Shown in pieces: positions 19,172 to 26,711 of a stretch of 64,000 nt of DNA. This DNA is from Streptomyces lienomycini (GTDB lineage: Bacteria; Actinomycetota; Actinomycetes; Streptomycetales; Streptomycetaceae): assembly GCF_027947595.1 (NCBI RefSeq), contig NZ_CP116257.1, positions 496,001-560,000 on the forward strand. The letters run 5' to 3'. The position numbers and the translations under genes are program-made. Positions within the stretch are counted from its first letter, which is position 1, and each line of letters starts with the position of its first letter. The notes under the pieces are model-generated. The model had not been told where the DNA came from. It worked only from the letters and a program-made list of their open reading frames with translations, and ran no database searches.

Positions 19172-20617
19172 GTGGGCGCCTCCCCGCCCGGGCACCGTCC
19201 CCGGCTGCTGTCGCTGCGCACGACGTTCGCGGTGTCGTTCGCGACGATCACCGCCGTCGTCACGGTCCTCGTCGGCGGGCTCTCCTACAACGCGGCGGCC
19301 CGGCTGGTCCGGGTAGACCAGACGTCCGTCTTCGACCAGGCCGTACGGGACCTGCGGGCCGAGGTGCGCCGGCAGCGGCTGTCCCCCGCCGACTTCTCCT
19401 CCTCGGCGCCCGGCCACGACATCGTGCGCCCGGCCCGCACCGACGTCCAGGTCCTCGGGCCGGACGGGAAGGTCTCCGACCCGGCCGACCCGCGGCTGCC
19501 CGTCACCGGCGAGGACCGGCGGGCGGCGGGCGCCGCCGCTGCCGGGCGGGTGGTCCAGCACGACGACGTCGGTGTCGGCGACGACGTGTTCCGGGTCGCG
19601 ACCGTCTCCCTCGGCGACGGCCGGGGCGCGGTCCAGGTCGCGCAGGAGTTCAGCGACACCGAGGACCTGCTGCGGGCCCTGCAGCGGCGGACGGTGCTGC
19701 TGATGGCGGCGGTGGTGGTCGCCGCGGGTCTGTTCGGCTGGTGGCTGGCCCGGCGCATCACCCGGCGCCTGGTGGTGCTCACCGCCGCCGCCGAGAACGT
19801 CGCCCGCACCCGCAGGCTCGGCGTCCAGGTGCCGGTCACCGGGCCCGACGAGGTGGGCCGGCTCGGCCGCGCCTTCGACCTGATGCTGGGCCGCCTCGCC
19901 CAGTCGGAGGAGGACCAGCGGCGCCTGGTGCAGGACGCGGGGCACGAACTGCGGACACCGCTGACCTCGCTGCGCACCAACATCTCGCTGCTGCGCCGGA
20001 TCGACGAACTCCCGCCCGGCGCCCGCGAGGAACTCGTCGCCGACCTGGGGCAGGAGGCCCGTGAGCTGACCGACCTGGTCAACGAACTGGTCGAGCTGGC
20101 GGCGGGCCAGTGGGCCGGGGAGGACCCGCAGCCGGTCGACCTGGCGCAGATCGCCCACGACGTGGCGGCCCTGGCCCGGCGCCGCACCGGGCGGGAGATC
20201 GCCGTACGGGCCTGCGGCGAGACGACGACCGAGGGACGGCCCGCCCTGCTGACCCGGGCGATCTCCAACCTGGTCGAGAACGCCGCGAAGTTCGATCCCG
20301 GCGGCACCCGGCCCATCGAGGTCGCCGTCGCCGGTCCCGCCCTGCCGGGCCCGGTCCGCGTCGAGGTCCTCGACCGCGGTCCCGGCATCTCCGAGACCGA
20401 CCTGACCCGGGTCTTCGACCGCTTCTACCGTGCGGCCGGCGCCCGCTCCCAGCCCGGTTCGGGCCTCGGCCTGTCCATCGTGCGGGAGGTGGCGCTGGCC
20501 CACGGGGGAGCGCCGTTCGCCCGCCGCCGGGACGGGGGCGGGTCGGTGATCGGCTTCACGGTGGGCACGGGGGCCGCGGGCGACGACACGGGGTACGGCG
20601 ACGAGGGCCGTACGTGA
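19172..20617 (+). CDS. Sensor histidine kinase, partner of the upstream response regulator
   Basis: The 481-residue protein has a first transmembrane helix at about 14-40, an extracytoplasmic loop to about 165, a second helix (TVLLMAAVVVAAGLFGWWLA), HAMP, the phosphorylated His258 in DAGHELRTPLTSLR, the N box in ISNLVENAAKFD and the GPGIS and GSGLGLSIV G boxes. The architecture is MprB-like. The start GTG immediately follows the regulator's stop, so the pair is coupled. The stimulus is unknown. The gene's 3' end runs into a tandem repeat. Confidence 0.93.
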   Translation: MGASPPGHRPRLLSLRTTFAVSFATITAVVTVLVGGLSYNAAARLVRVDQTSVFDQAVRDLRAEVRRQRLSPADFSSSAPGHDIVRPARTDVQVLGPDGKVSDPADPRLPVTGEDRRAAGAAAAGRVVQHDDVGVGDDVFRVATVSLGDGRGAVQVAQEFSDTEDLLRALQRRTVLLMAAVVVAAGLFGWWLARRITRRLVVLTAAAENVARTRRLGVQVPVTGPDEVGRLGRAFDLMLGRLAQSEEDQRRLVQDAGHELRTPLTSLRTNISLLRRIDELPPGAREELVADLGQEARELTDLVNELVELAAGQWAGEDPQPVDLAQIAHDVAALARRRTGREIAVRACGETTTEGRPALLTRAISNLVENAAKFDPGGTRPIEVAVAGPALPGPVRVEVLDRGPGISETDLTRVFDRFYRAAGARSQPGSGLGLSIVREVALAHGGAPFARRRDGGGSVIGFTVGTGAAGDDTGYGDEGRT

Positions 20618-20666
20618 CGAGGGCCGTACGCGAGGAGGGCTGTACGTGACGAGGGCCGTACGCGAG
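20603..20666 (+). repeat. Four tandem 16-bp units at the 3' end of the sensor kinase gene
   Basis: Units start at 20603, 20619, 20635 and 20651 with consensus GAGGGCCGTACGYGAS. Units 2 and 4 are identical, and units 1 and 3 differ at one base. The kinase stop codon (20615-20617) lies in unit 1, so the C-terminal residues and the downstream trailer derive from the repeat. Units contain the palindrome GTACGTGAC/GTACGCGAG half-sites but no long stem. Confidence 0.85.
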
Positions 20667-20706
20667 GGGCGTCCGCGTCTTCGTACCGCGGGGCCGGAAG
20701 CGGTTC

Positions 20707-20781
20707 TCAGAGGGCCTCGAACGTCCCGGCCGCGGTGAAGGCGTCGGTGATCGGCGCGACGAGTGGTGCCAGGGAGCAGGG
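20707..20781 (-). pseudogene. Possible 3'-terminal gene fragment (about 25 codons), product unknown
   Basis: Read on the minus strand, this stretch encodes LAPLVAPITDAFTAAGTFEA plus Leu and a stop (TGA at 20709-20707). Nineteen of 21 codons end in G/C, as real genes here do. Beyond about 20781 the frame enters the antisense of a GntR gene and loses coding character. The simplest reading is the tail of a gene whose body was deleted. I do not recognise the family. Confidence 0.35.
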
Positions 20782-21327
20782 GTGAGCCTGGCCGTGGTGC
20801 GTGAGGCGCTCGTGCGGGTGGTCGGCGAGGGGCTCGCCGACCGGCTGCCCAACCGCGGTTTCGCCGTACCGTCCTTCTCGGACCGCCGCTGGCAGGAGAT
20901 CGCGGAAGCCCGTCGGACCGTCGAACCGGCCGTGCTGCGCATGTCCGTCGAGCGGGGCGACGTCGAGTGGGAGGCCCGCGTGCGGGCCGCCCACCACCGT
21001 CTGGTGCGCACTCCGGCCTACCTGCCGGAGGAGGGCGAGTACTACACCGCCGCATGGGCCGAAGCGCACCGGGCCTTCCACCGCACCCTGCTGGAGGGGT
21101 GCGGCAACCAGGCACTGCTGGAGACCTTCGACCGGTTGTGGACCGCGAGTGAGCTGGCCCGCCGCTGGTCGGCGCACCGTGACCCCGGCCGGGACGGCGC
21201 CAGGGAGCACCGCAGGCTGGAGGAGGCGGTCCTGGCCCGCGACGCCGACACCGCGGCCGCGGTCCTCGCCCAGCACCTCACCTCGACCGCGGCCGCACTG
21301 ACCGACGACGCGGACCAGGACTCCTAG
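20782..21327 (+). CDS. GntR/FadR-family (FCD) regulator lacking most of its DNA-binding domain
   Basis: The 181 residues match the second half of a GntR winged helix (VSLAVVREALVRV, then LPNRGFAV) followed by a full FCD ligand-binding domain (RRTVEPAVLRM, AHRAFHRTLLEG, HRRLEEAVLARD). The first roughly 40 residues of the usual wHTH are missing, and upstream in-frame codons show no similarity to them. GTG 20782 has a GGGAG site, so the product may still be made, but without helices 1 and 2 it is unlikely to bind DNA normally. Either a 5'-truncated pseudogene or a domain variant. It converges with the BTAD-macro gene, 10 bp away. Confidence 0.65.
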   Translation: MSLAVVREALVRVVGEGLADRLPNRGFAVPSFSDRRWQEIAEARRTVEPAVLRMSVERGDVEWEARVRAAHHRLVRTPAYLPEEGEYYTAAWAEAHRAFHRTLLEGCGNQALLETFDRLWTASELARRWSAHRDPGRDGAREHRRLEEAVLARDADTAAAVLAQHLTSTAAALTDDADQDS

Positions 21328-21337
21328 GAGCCGCCCG

Positions 21338-22705
21338 TCACTTCGCCGTGGCTTCGGGAGAACAGGGCCGTGCGGTGCGCAGGTAGGCGCCGAGCGCCGA
21401 CAGGTCGGTCCGCTCCAGGTCGGCCGGGCGGATGACGACGCGCAGCTCCGGGGCGGTCGCCGGTTCGCGGCGGCAGTGGGCGGCGAAGCTCTCCACGATC
21501 ATGAGCAGCAGCTGGGTGCGGTCCAGCTCCACGACCCGGGCCAGCCCGGAGCCGATCAGCGGGATCGCGACCGGCCGGTACATGCCGTACCGGGCGACGG
21601 CCGGCCACAGGGCGTCCAGGCCGGCCCGCAGGTCGGCCGGTGCGGAGCGGGCGACGAGGTCGTTGCCGAGCCGGGAGTAGGCCACGGCGAAGACCCTGCG
21701 CCCGTCCACCGTCAGCGGGACCGTCGTGCCCAGGGGGTAGCGGACGCGCCGGCCGCGCGGCTTGTCCTGGACCCGTTCGGTGCGCAGCGGCGTGAAGGAC
21801 TTCAGCCCGGCCTGGATCCGGTCGTCCAGCAGCTTGCGTTCGCCGCCGAACAGCCGCTCCACGAGCTGCCCCTGGACGCTGTCCCGGCTGATCACCAGGT
21901 CCTGCTCGGTGGCGGTGTCGAAGGTGTCGGTGAAGCCGACGACCAGATTGGCGTCCTGCTGGTCGAACAGGTCGCCGCGCACCACCACGAGGTCCCCGGC
22001 CCCGGGGAACGGCTGGCGCAGCAGCTCGCGCCCGTGCCGCTCGCGCAACCGGGTCCGCAGGGAGCCGAGCAGTTCGGCGACGTCCTGGTCGTCCGGCCGC
22101 TCCCGGGCCATCAGTTCGGCGACCGGCAGGGCGAGGTCGTGGCGGCCCAGGTCCATGCGGCTGCGGATCAGCTGGCGGCGGGCCGTCTCGTGCAGTGCGG
22201 TGAGCCTGCGGACCAGTGGCCGGGCGAACTCCGCGTCGCCCGCTTCGGCCAGGGGGCGGCCGCGGACGAGGGCGAGCGCCGCGGCCAGCCGGTCGGCGGC
22301 CGACGCGGGGGCCGCGAGCAGCGCGGAGTTGACCAGGTCGGTGAACTCCGCGCAGTCCAGCTCGTCGGGGGCGAGCACCAGCCGGTACGCCGTCTCGGGT
22401 GCCGGGCCGGCCAGCAGTTGCTCGGTGCGCAGGACGCGGGCGCCGTCGCCGCGGTGCGCGGTGTCGAGGGCGCGGCGCAGTTCGAGGACGCGCTTTTGCA
22501 CCTCGTTGCGGTGACGCCCGGCGGCGTGCGGCTGCTCGCCGTCGACCGCCCACACGTCGCGGTGGAGCCGGCGCACCGGTACGGGCTCGCCGTCCGCCGC
22601 CACCAGGCGGACCAGCAGGCGTGTCGTCAGGGGGGTCAACCGGGCGGGCATGCCGTCGACTTCGAGTCCGGCCGGGCCGAGGACGCTCACACGGATACGC
22701 GCCAT
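21338..22705 (-). CDS. SARP-like regulator fused to a ThsA_Macro (DUF6430)-like domain
   Basis: The 455-residue protein has three parts. Residues 1-115 are a SARP-type winged helix (VSVLGPAGLEVDG, then EVQKRVLELRRAL). Residues about 120-225 are a BTAD-like helical repeat. Residues about 235-455 resemble the macro domain of Thoeris ThsA (VVRGDLFDQQ, GFTDTFDT, ISRDSVQGQL, the YPLGTT turn, AIPLIGSG). Macro domains bind ADP-ribose derivatives; in type II Thoeris this domain senses a TIR product. The fusion suggests a transcription factor controlled by an ADP-ribose-like signal, and a TIR gene lies just upstream. ATG 22705 has GGAG 9 bp before it. The macro assignment rests on motif resemblance only. 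Confidence 0.75.
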   Translation of the reverse strand: MARIRVSVLGPAGLEVDGMPARLTPLTTRLLVRLVAADGEPVPVRRLHRDVWAVDGEQPHAAGRHRNEVQKRVLELRRALDTAHRGDGARVLRTEQLLAGPAPETAYRLVLAPDELDCAEFTDLVNSALLAAPASAADRLAAALALVRGRPLAEAGDAEFARPLVRRLTALHETARRQLIRSRMDLGRHDLALPVAELMARERPDDQDVAELLGSLRTRLRERHGRELLRQPFPGAGDLVVVRGDLFDQQDANLVVGFTDTFDTATEQDLVISRDSVQGQLVERLFGGERKLLDDRIQAGLKSFTPLRTERVQDKPRGRRVRYPLGTTVPLTVDGRRVFAVAYSRLGNDLVARSAPADLRAGLDALWPAVARYGMYRPVAIPLIGSGLARVVELDRTQLLLMIVESFAAHCRREPATAPELRVVIRPADLERTDLSALGAYLRTARPCSPEATAK

Positions 22706-22813
22706 ACAAGTGGTCTCCACTCGCTTCGCCCTCTCCCGCCCGGTGGTCGCGGAGGAGGTTTCGGCAGCGTATCAATTGTCCGTTTGGGTCAGTTGGGGTT
22801 TCGGTCGGTTCGC

Positions 22814-22838
22814 GGGGGCCGGGACGGCGCCGGCCCCC
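22814..22838. terminator. GC hairpin between the TIR gene and the macro-regulator gene
   Basis: GGGGGCCGG (22814-22822) pairs with CCGGCCCCC (22830-22838), loop GACGGCG. It lies about 80 bp downstream of the TIR stop on the minus strand and upstream of the macro-regulator start. A comparatively AT-rich patch (22770-22800) follows, which could hold the regulator's own promoter. Confidence 0.6.
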
Positions 22839-22919
22839 GGGGCGCGTCCCGCGGTGACGGGACGTACCCCGGAGGCCGGTTGCGCCGGTCCCCCGATCGG
22901 CGCCGGATCCGCCGGACGG

Positions 22920-23660
22920 CTACGGCCGGCGGTGGTAGGCGGACAGGTGCTGGAAGGGGTAGGTGTGGCGCCAGTCGGAGCCGGTGTCGTTGACCGTGCA
23001 GCCCGCCAGCTTCAGTCGCTCCACGACTTTGCCGAGCGCCGTCTGGGAGCCGTCGAAGCGGATGATGTTGCGGCCCGCGATGTCGGCGATCGGCCGTACG
23101 CCGCCGACCTCGACGATCAGCGTGCGCTCCGGGTAGGCCATCAGCACCATGCCCAGCTCGATCAGGACGTTGGGACGCGGCTGGCACACGGGCCGGGTCT
23201 CGTACTCGGGTTCGTGGTGGCCGCGCAGGTCCGGGTGGAGGGTGACGATGTCGTCCGGGGTGAGCAGGACGAGCGCCGCCTGGGCCTGGGCGGGGGCGGC
23301 GGCGACCACGTCGCCGAGGAAGGGCGAGGCTTGGCCGGTCGCCGCGACCAGGTCCTCCCACTCCTTGGGGCGCAGGTCGAGGCGGCGCAGCAGCTCGTAC
23401 ATCTCGCGCCGTACCTGGTCGTCGCGGCCGTGGACGACGAAGACGCTCCGGGCCCGGTCGGTGACCGTGGCCGGGTCCCGGCGCCACCCGTCGCCGTACG
23501 GCTGTCCGTGCGGGGAGGAGGGGGCGGGCGCGGGGGCGTGGACGGGGGAGTTGTCGCCGAAGGTCTGGGTGGTGTCGGTGTTGCCGGAGCTCTGGTTGCC
23601 GCCGAAGTTGTTGGTGCTGCCCCGGCCGAAGCTGTTGCCGTGGAACTGCTGCCCGCTCAT
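22920..23660 (-). CDS. TIR-domain protein (CAP12/Pycsar-effector type, PF10137-like) with N-terminal Asn/Gly motif
   Basis: The 246-residue protein starts with a low-complexity motif (residues 2-38: STNNFGGNQSSGNT, TQTFGDNS), a Pro/Ser/His linker, then a TIR-like domain at about 72-210: SVFVVHGRDDQVR, a central AALVLLTPDDIV strand and RPNVLIELG with Glu158 as the likely catalytic acid. This resembles the TIR type found in CBASS/Pycsar effectors, which degrades NAD+. Its ATG overlaps the stop of the upstream membrane-protein gene (ATGA), and both proteins share the N-terminal motif, implying physical partnership. No STING or cyclic-nucleotide-binding domain is attached. Confidence 0.82.
   Translation of the reverse strand: MSGQQFHGNSFGRGSTNNFGGNQSSGNTDTTQTFGDNSPVHAPAPAPSSPHGQPYGDGWRRDPATVTDRARSVFVVHGRDDQVRREMYELLRRLDLRPKEWEDLVAATGQASPFLGDVVAAAPAQAQAALVLLTPDDIVTLHPDLRGHHEPEYETRPVCQPRPNVLIELGMVLMAYPERTLIVEVGGVRPIADIAGRNIIRFDGSQTALGKVVERLKLAGCTVNDTGSDWRHTYPFQHLSAYHRRP
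23548..23619 (-). repeat. 72-bp repeat, copy A (5' end of the TIR gene)
   Basis: It encodes the core of the N-terminal motif of the TIR protein. It matches copy B (23688-23759) at 68 of 72 positions and in the same reading frame. Confidence 0.9.
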
Positions 23661-25258
23661 GCCTGCCGTGCCTCCCTGGTGACGCCGGAGTTGTTGCCGA
23701 AGGTCTGGGTGGTGTTGGTGTTGCCGACGCTCTGGTTGCCGCCGAAGTTGTTGGTGCTGTTGGCGCCGAAGTTCTGCTGGAGGATGTTGGTCTGGTTCGC
23801 CTCGTGCTCCCGGGTGTCCACGTCGTGGTCGCGCAGGAAGTCGCCGACGATCTGCAGCAGGTGGCGCTCGATGATCTGGACGTACTTGATCGCGTCCGAC
23901 TCCTGGAAGAAGTGGTGGAAGTCGTTGTCGGGCGCCAGTTCGCGGACGCTGGTGAGGGCGCCGCAGTCCACGGAGGTCAGCGCGTAGCGGCCGAGCTTGA
24001 ACTCGCTGTTGTCGGCGGGCCGGCCGACCAGTTTGCGGACGGTGTCGGTGCCGAAGCGGCTGGGCAGCCGCTCGCGCAGCGGGTTGGCGATCAGCCGCAG
24101 GAGTTCGCCGGGGGCGCTGCGGGTGACGTCCCAGGCGATGCGCCACATCAGCTTGGTGTCGAGGGTGGCGGGCAGCCGGTCGGCGAGGTGGAAGCCCTCC
24201 GGCACGGGACCGAGCACGTAGGTGTAGAACTCGGTGTGCAGGGTGCTGCCCTTGATGTCGAACCCGATGAACACCGAGGTGACCAGCTCCTGCCGCCAGG
24301 CTCCGATCCGGACGCACAGGTACTCGCGGCTGGCGTCGTAGTCCTCGCGCCAGTGCTCGTCCGTCAGGTCGGGGCCGGGTGCGTCGAGGAGCACGGCGAC
24401 GGGGTCGCTGCCCTCGGCCGTCCGCACCGCCTTGGAGAAGCGTCGCCGGTCGACGGAGAGCAGTTGGACGCGGTCGCTCGGGGCGGGCTTGTCCCGCAGT
24501 TCCGCGAGCATCTGCTCGCTGACGCGGGCGGTGATGTCCTCGACGGTGAAGGGGACGATCGGCTTGCGTTCCGTCCGCCCGCTCTCGCCCGCGCCGTGGG
24601 ACCCGTCCGCGCCGTTCGTGCCGTCGGCCGGCCCGTGCTGGGCGGGGACGTGCCCGTTGAGCAGACCCTGGCCGAGCGCGCCGCCCCGGGACTTGGGGGC
24701 GCCGAGCAGCAGTTCCGCGTTGGCCCAGCGGCGGATCGAGGTGCCGGAGCCGACGAACGGCTTGTAGCCGCCGTAGTACACCGTGTCCGACGCCTGCTCC
24801 CGGTTGATCTTGCCGACCAGTTCCGGGGTGAGGCGCGAGGTGACCGGGTGGGAGCCGTCGAAGCCCCGGCGGTCGTCGGCGGGCGGCGCGAGGTGCTCGG
24901 CGAGGGTCTGGAGGATGGCGAGCCGGCGCAGGAACATCGTGGCCCAGGCGAGCCAGAAGAAGAACAGGGCGGCCGTCCAGCCGCCCAGCACTCCCGCGGC
25001 GAGCAGCAGCGCGACGACGACGGCGCCCGTCCACAGGGCGATCAGCTGGTTGCGGCGCAGGTTGTGGGCGGCGAGGGCGTGCGCGAGGACGGGGGCGGCG
25101 TCGTAGCCGTAGGAGGGGGCCACCACCCGGTAGCGGTGGGTCAGCAGCTCCCGGATGACCGCCTTGCGGTAGACGGGGTCGAGGTAGGTGCCGGCGCACA
25201 GCAGGCGGGTGGCGTTGCTCGTCGCGTCCGGGGGCGGCGGGGCGGCGTGGGTGGTCAT
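23657..25258 (-). CDS. Two-TM membrane protein with C-terminal Asn/Gly/Gln-rich motif; candidate partner of the TIR protein
   Basis: The 533-residue protein has a cytoplasmic N-terminal region of about 70 residues, two adjacent hydrophobic helices (about 72-115, LIALWTGAVVVALLLAAGVL and TAALFFFWLAWATMFL), a long soluble region with no family I recognise, and a C-terminal tail (about 490-525) of the form NNFGGNQSVGNTNTTQTFG. The same motif begins the downstream TIR protein. Shared motifs at the end of one protein and the start of its neighbour are a hallmark of amyloid-type signalling pairs such as RHIM-like or bacterial amyloid signalling sequences, so a sensor role is plausible. It overlaps the TIR gene by ATGA. 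Confidence 0.7.
   Translation of the reverse strand: MTTHAAPPPPDATSNATRLLCAGTYLDPVYRKAVIRELLTHRYRVVAPSYGYDAAPVLAHALAAHNLRRNQLIALWTGAVVVALLLAAGVLGGWTAALFFFWLAWATMFLRRLAILQTLAEHLAPPADDRRGFDGSHPVTSRLTPELVGKINREQASDTVYYGGYKPFVGSGTSIRRWANAELLLGAPKSRGGALGQGLLNGHVPAQHGPADGTNGADGSHGAGESGRTERKPIVPFTVEDITARVSEQMLAELRDKPAPSDRVQLLSVDRRRFSKAVRTAEGSDPVAVLLDAPGPDLTDEHWREDYDASREYLCVRIGAWRQELVTSVFIGFDIKGSTLHTEFYTYVLGPVPEGFHLADRLPATLDTKLMWRIAWDVTRSAPGELLRLIANPLRERLPSRFGTDTVRKLVGRPADNSEFKLGRYALTSVDCGALTSVRELAPDNDFHHFFQESDAIKYVQIIERHLLQIVGDFLRDHDVDTREHEANQTNILQQNFGANSTNNFGGNQSVGNTNTTQTFGNNSGVTREARQA
23688..23759 (-). repeat. 72-bp repeat, copy B (3' end of the membrane-protein gene)
   Basis: It encodes the C-terminal motif STNNFGGNQSVGNT...TQTFGNNS of the two-TM protein. 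The differences from copy A are three conservative substitutions at protein level, so the sequence is preserved or homogenised. Confidence 0.9.
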
Positions 25259-25264
25259 GGCGGC

Positions 25265-25993
25265 TCAGTTCCCTTCCCGCATGTCGGCCGAGGTGATGAC
25301 GCCGTCGCCGACCGTGTAGGTGCCCTCGTACGTCGTCTGGGTGCCGTCGGTCTGCCAGGCCACGATCGTGATCGACACGTCGTCGCCGGACGTGCCGGTC
25401 ACGGTGATCTCGTCCCGCTGGGTCGTCGCGAACCCGGCGACGAAGTGGTCGTAGTCCGGGTCGAGGTTCTTGCCGCCCAGTTCCCAGGCGGTCGCGTAGT
25501 CCTGGTCGTTGATGGCCTCGAAGTACGCCGTGACGGTGGCCTCCGGCCCGTCCGCGCCGGTGGCGGGGTCCTCGGCGTCTTCGGTGGCCGTGTCGTCCGT
25601 GGCCGTGTCGTCCGTGGTGCCGTCGTAGGTGTCGTCGTACGTGCCGTCGGTCGCCTCGTCGGTCGTCCCGGTGTCCCAGGGGTAGGCGTCCTCGCCGGTG
25701 AGACCGCCGGAGTCCGGGTCGGTGCCGTCGTCGGCGTACCCGTCGTCCGAGGTGGCGTCGTCCGTCGCGCCGGCCCCCCAGTCCGGAAGCGCCCCACTGC
25801 CGTAGAGCCCGTCGGTGGAGGGCGAACCGTCGTCGGGGCCGGCCGTCGCGAGGACGACGGCCAGCACGACTATGAGGACGAACGGGATCGCGATCACGGT
25901 CAGGGCCTGGTTGCGTACGTGGCCGGGCGTGAGTGCGAGCCCCGGTGCGGGGTAGGAACCCCGGGCGCCGGGCGGAACGCGTGTACTGCTCAT
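25265..25993 (-). CDS. Single-pass membrane protein with Asp/Thr-rich linker and NTF2/DUF4878-like domain
   Basis: The 242-residue protein has one transmembrane helix (about 30-50, ALTVIAIPFVLIVVLAVVLA), an extracytoplasmic Asp/Thr/Gly linker of about 90 residues, and a C-terminal domain of about 100 residues with VTAYFEAINDQDYATAWEL, typical of NTF2-like/DUF4878 lipoprotein-type domains. GAGGTGACAG before ATG 25993 is a good ribosome site. It is the first gene of a tight three-gene unit: 6 bp to the two-TM protein, then an ATGA overlap to the TIR gene. It may form the outside part of the same complex. Confidence 0.75.
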   Translation of the reverse strand: MSSTRVPPGARGSYPAPGLALTPGHVRNQALTVIAIPFVLIVVLAVVLATAGPDDGSPSTDGLYGSGALPDWGAGATDDATSDDGYADDGTDPDSGGLTGEDAYPWDTGTTDEATDGTYDDTYDGTTDDTATDDTATEDAEDPATGADGPEATVTAYFEAINDQDYATAWELGGKNLDPDYDHFVAGFATTQRDEITVTGTSGDDVSITIVAWQTDGTQTTYEGTYTVGDGVITSADMREGN

Positions 25994-26711
25994 CTGTCAC
26001 CTCATTGCCGCCGGTATCCGGCTCAGCGGATACGGCACGCGCCCCGAGTGGGCCGATGTGCCATGTGCGTCGACCGATCCGACCAGTGGCAGCGCTTCCG
26101 GAACCAGATTTCTGGAGTTCCGATGCGCTTCCGATCGGCTTCCGGTATGGAGGGGCGAGGGGGCTCACGCCGTGCGGGAGCGTACGGAACGCCGGGTGGC
26201 CACGGACCGAACCCGGCCCGGGCGGTGCCCTCTTGGCGGATCACCGGCATCGAAGACCTGGTGAACGCTTCCGGGAACCGGCAATGCGCATAGATGGCAC
26301 CGTCACGCATCATGGGGGCCACGGGGAGCACTGCGGAAGGGGGCGGACGATGACGGCGAACAGTTGCTTCGTCCGCCCGCTCCACCGGCTCCGCCCCGAC
26401 GAACCCGGCCGCACCGCACGCATCGCACGCGCCGCTCGCGCTGGATGCGCCGCATGCGCCACCGCCACCGGCGCCGACGCCGGGGCACGCGAAGGCCGCG
26501 CCGTCCGCGCCGGTCTCGCCGCCCGCGTCCGCGCCGTCTGACACCCGCACCCCGCCCCGGCCCGGGCCCTCGCCCGGCTCGGCCGAAGTCCGCCCGAAGG
26601 ACCGACCCGGGTCCCGCCCGCCCGAACGCGCCACCAGCCAACGCCTGTCGCGCCCGGCCCGTGAAGCCACCGGCCACCGCCTCAGCCGTCTCATGTCTAA
26701 GGACGTATGCC
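25994..26711. other. 718-bp intergenic region between the divergent TIR operon and SPFH gene
   Basis: I see no convincing gene. Several frames stay open because of GC content, including a plus-strand frame 26350-26541 with Arg/Ala-rich product, but none has normal amino-acid composition. A stretch at 26085-26135 repeats GCTTCCG/TTCCGG-type sequences and contains GGAAC and GTTCC arms, which could be a regulator site. Promoters for both directions must lie here. Confidence 0.5.

Noticed and set aside
26350..26541. 63-residue plus-strand frame upstream of the SPFH gene
   Set aside because: Arg/Ala-rich with no ribosome site spacing or homology; an alternative Pro-rich frame there has no start codon.
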